Made by a program: the position numbers and the translations under genes. The notes beneath the pieces are model-generated. The model did no database searches. It worked only from the letters and a program-made list of their open reading frames with translations, and was not told the origin of the DNA. A DNA stretch of 5,346 bases from the NCBI GenBank assembly GCA_021736545.1, contig JAIPFS010000119.1, forward strand, positions 1-5,346, in the 5' to 3' direction. This document shows positions 4,566 to 5,346 of this stretch, one piece after another. This DNA comes from Spirochaetia bacterium. Its GTDB lineage: Bacteria > Spirochaetota > Spirochaetia > PWKH01. Position 1 is the first letter of the stretch. Every line of letters starts with the position of its first letter.

Positions 4566-5346
4566 ATGGTTTCTGAAAAAAAAATTAAAGAGCTGGAAAA
4601 TTCAGCAGTCGAACTTACGGTAACGGTTCCTGAGAAGGAAGTAAAAAATTCTTATGATGCATTAGTTAAAAAATATTGTAAAACTGCTCAAGTAAAAGGT
4701 TTTCGCAAGGGCAAAGTTCCGCCAAGTGTATTGGAAAAAAAATATGGCGAAGCTCTTCGGCAGGAAGCTGCCATGGAATTAATTGACAATTCCTTAAAAG
4801 AGGCTATAGATGAAGTTGAAGAACAACATAAGCCTCTTCCCTACAGCCAGCCGGCACTGACGGGTGAGGAAAACATTGACATGGAACTTAAAGGTGATTT
4901 CTCATACACCGTTACCTATGATACAGCTCCAAACTTTGAACTTACTGAATATAAGGGAATTGAAGTAGAAGTTCCTCAGGTCACAGTGGATGATGAGGAG
5001 TTTAACAAGGAAATTGAAAAACTCCAGGATCAGAATGCCTTAGTTGTGGACAAAGCTGGAAAAGTTGAAAAAGACGATATTGTAACTGTTGATTATGCTG
5101 AACTTGATGAAGATGGAAATGATAAAGAGGATACAAAACGTGAAGATTATGTCTTTACAGTAGGTTCCGGCTACAATCTTTACAAGTTTGATGATGATAT
5201 TATTGGGATGGAAAAGGATGAAGAGAAAATCATAGAGAAAAATTATCCTGAGGATCATGAAGATTCTCATTTGGCGGGTAAGAAAATAACTCTTAAAGTT
5301 ACTGTGAAGGCAGTGAAACAGCGTGATATTCCTGAACTGGATGATG
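4566..5346 (+). CDS. tig: Trigger factor (ribosome-associated chaperone / PPIase), 3' end beyond window
   Basis: 260 codons are visible and the frame is open at the window edge; full-length trigger factor is usually 430-450 residues. The N-terminal ribosome-binding domain (about 1-115) carries the signature VKGFRKGKVPPSVLEKKYG (43-61), whose GFRKGK loop docks on ribosomal protein L23 at the tunnel exit. A linker (about 120-160, FELTEYKGIEVEVP) leads to the FKBP-type prolyl isomerase domain, from about 168 (EKDDIVTVDYAEL) through FDDDIIGMEKDEEK (208-221) to about 250. The C-terminal substrate-cradling arms are not seen. The product is cytoplasmic and binds nascent chains as they leave the ribosome. 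The isomerase loop is highly acidic (DEDGNDKEDTKRED). Start choice: GAGG is 7 bases upstream and MVSEKKIKELENSAVEL matches the normal family start. In many bacteria clpP and clpX follow tig; that cannot be checked here. A terminator and 300 bases separate it from the tRNAs, so it has its own promoter. Confidence 0.96.
   Translation, partial: MVSEKKIKELENSAVELTVTVPEKEVKNSYDALVKKYCKTAQVKGFRKGKVPPSVLEKKYGEALRQEAAMELIDNSLKEAIDEVEEQHKPLPYSQPALTGEENIDMELKGDFSYTVTYDTAPNFELTEYKGIEVEVPQVTVDDEEFNKEIEKLQDQNALVVDKAGKVEKDDIVTVDYAELDEDGNDKEDTKREDYVFTVGSGYNLYKFDDDIIGMEKDEEKIIEKNYPEDHEDSHLAGKKITLKVTVKAVKQRDIPELDD

Noticed and set aside
5040..5270. Minus-strand frame of 76 mostly hydrophobic codons
   Set aside because: Antisense of the acidic trigger factor PPIase region, which gives Ile/Phe-rich translations by chance.

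Overview
The window looks like ordinary bacterial chromosome of moderate-to-low GC, with AT-rich intergenic spacers. The best taxonomic guess is a free-living spirochaete (Spirochaeta/Treponema-like) or a relative. That rests on remembered gene style: the trigger factor sequence, a chromate transporter that appears to be of the short type, and a RarA with a long C-terminal extension. It is an inference, not a placement.

Minus-strand block (1-981): the window opens inside the N-terminus of a chromate transporter (ChrA family; 58 full codons visible, start at 176). About 100 bases upstream of it, on the same strand, is a complete seven-helix Bax inhibitor-1/YccA-type membrane protein (277-981). 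The pair could be one transcription unit.

Divergent control region (982-1152): BI-1 reads leftward and rarA reads rightward from here. The region holds a perfect 13-bp tandem duplication and overlapping promoter-like hexamers facing both ways.

rarA (1153-3426): this encodes a 757-residue protein. A normal RarA/MgsA/WRNIP1-type AAA+ clamp-loader-like ATPase occupies about residues 1-426. A further ~330 residues carry a Rossmann/methyltransferase-like segment. The longest open frame starts at 1078, but the ATG at 1153 is the better start.

tRNA cluster (3690-4224): five plus-strand tRNA genes in a row, His(GTG), Arg(TCG), Lys(CTT), Leu(TAG) and Gly(GCC), none with an encoded CCA end. A strong rho-independent terminator follows at 4230-4264. 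A consensus promoter (TTGACA-16-TATAAT) inside the cluster ends only 4 bases before the mature 5' end of tRNA-Leu.

tig (4566 to the window end): after a 300-base AT-rich leader, the first 260 residues of trigger factor, a ribosome-associated chaperone, run off the window.

The right half is translation and protein-folding housekeeping; rarA serves replication-fork maintenance. I see no mobile element, CRISPR array, phage or defence cassette. The item most worth a second look is the C-terminal half of the RarA protein, followed by the promoter abutting tRNA-Leu.
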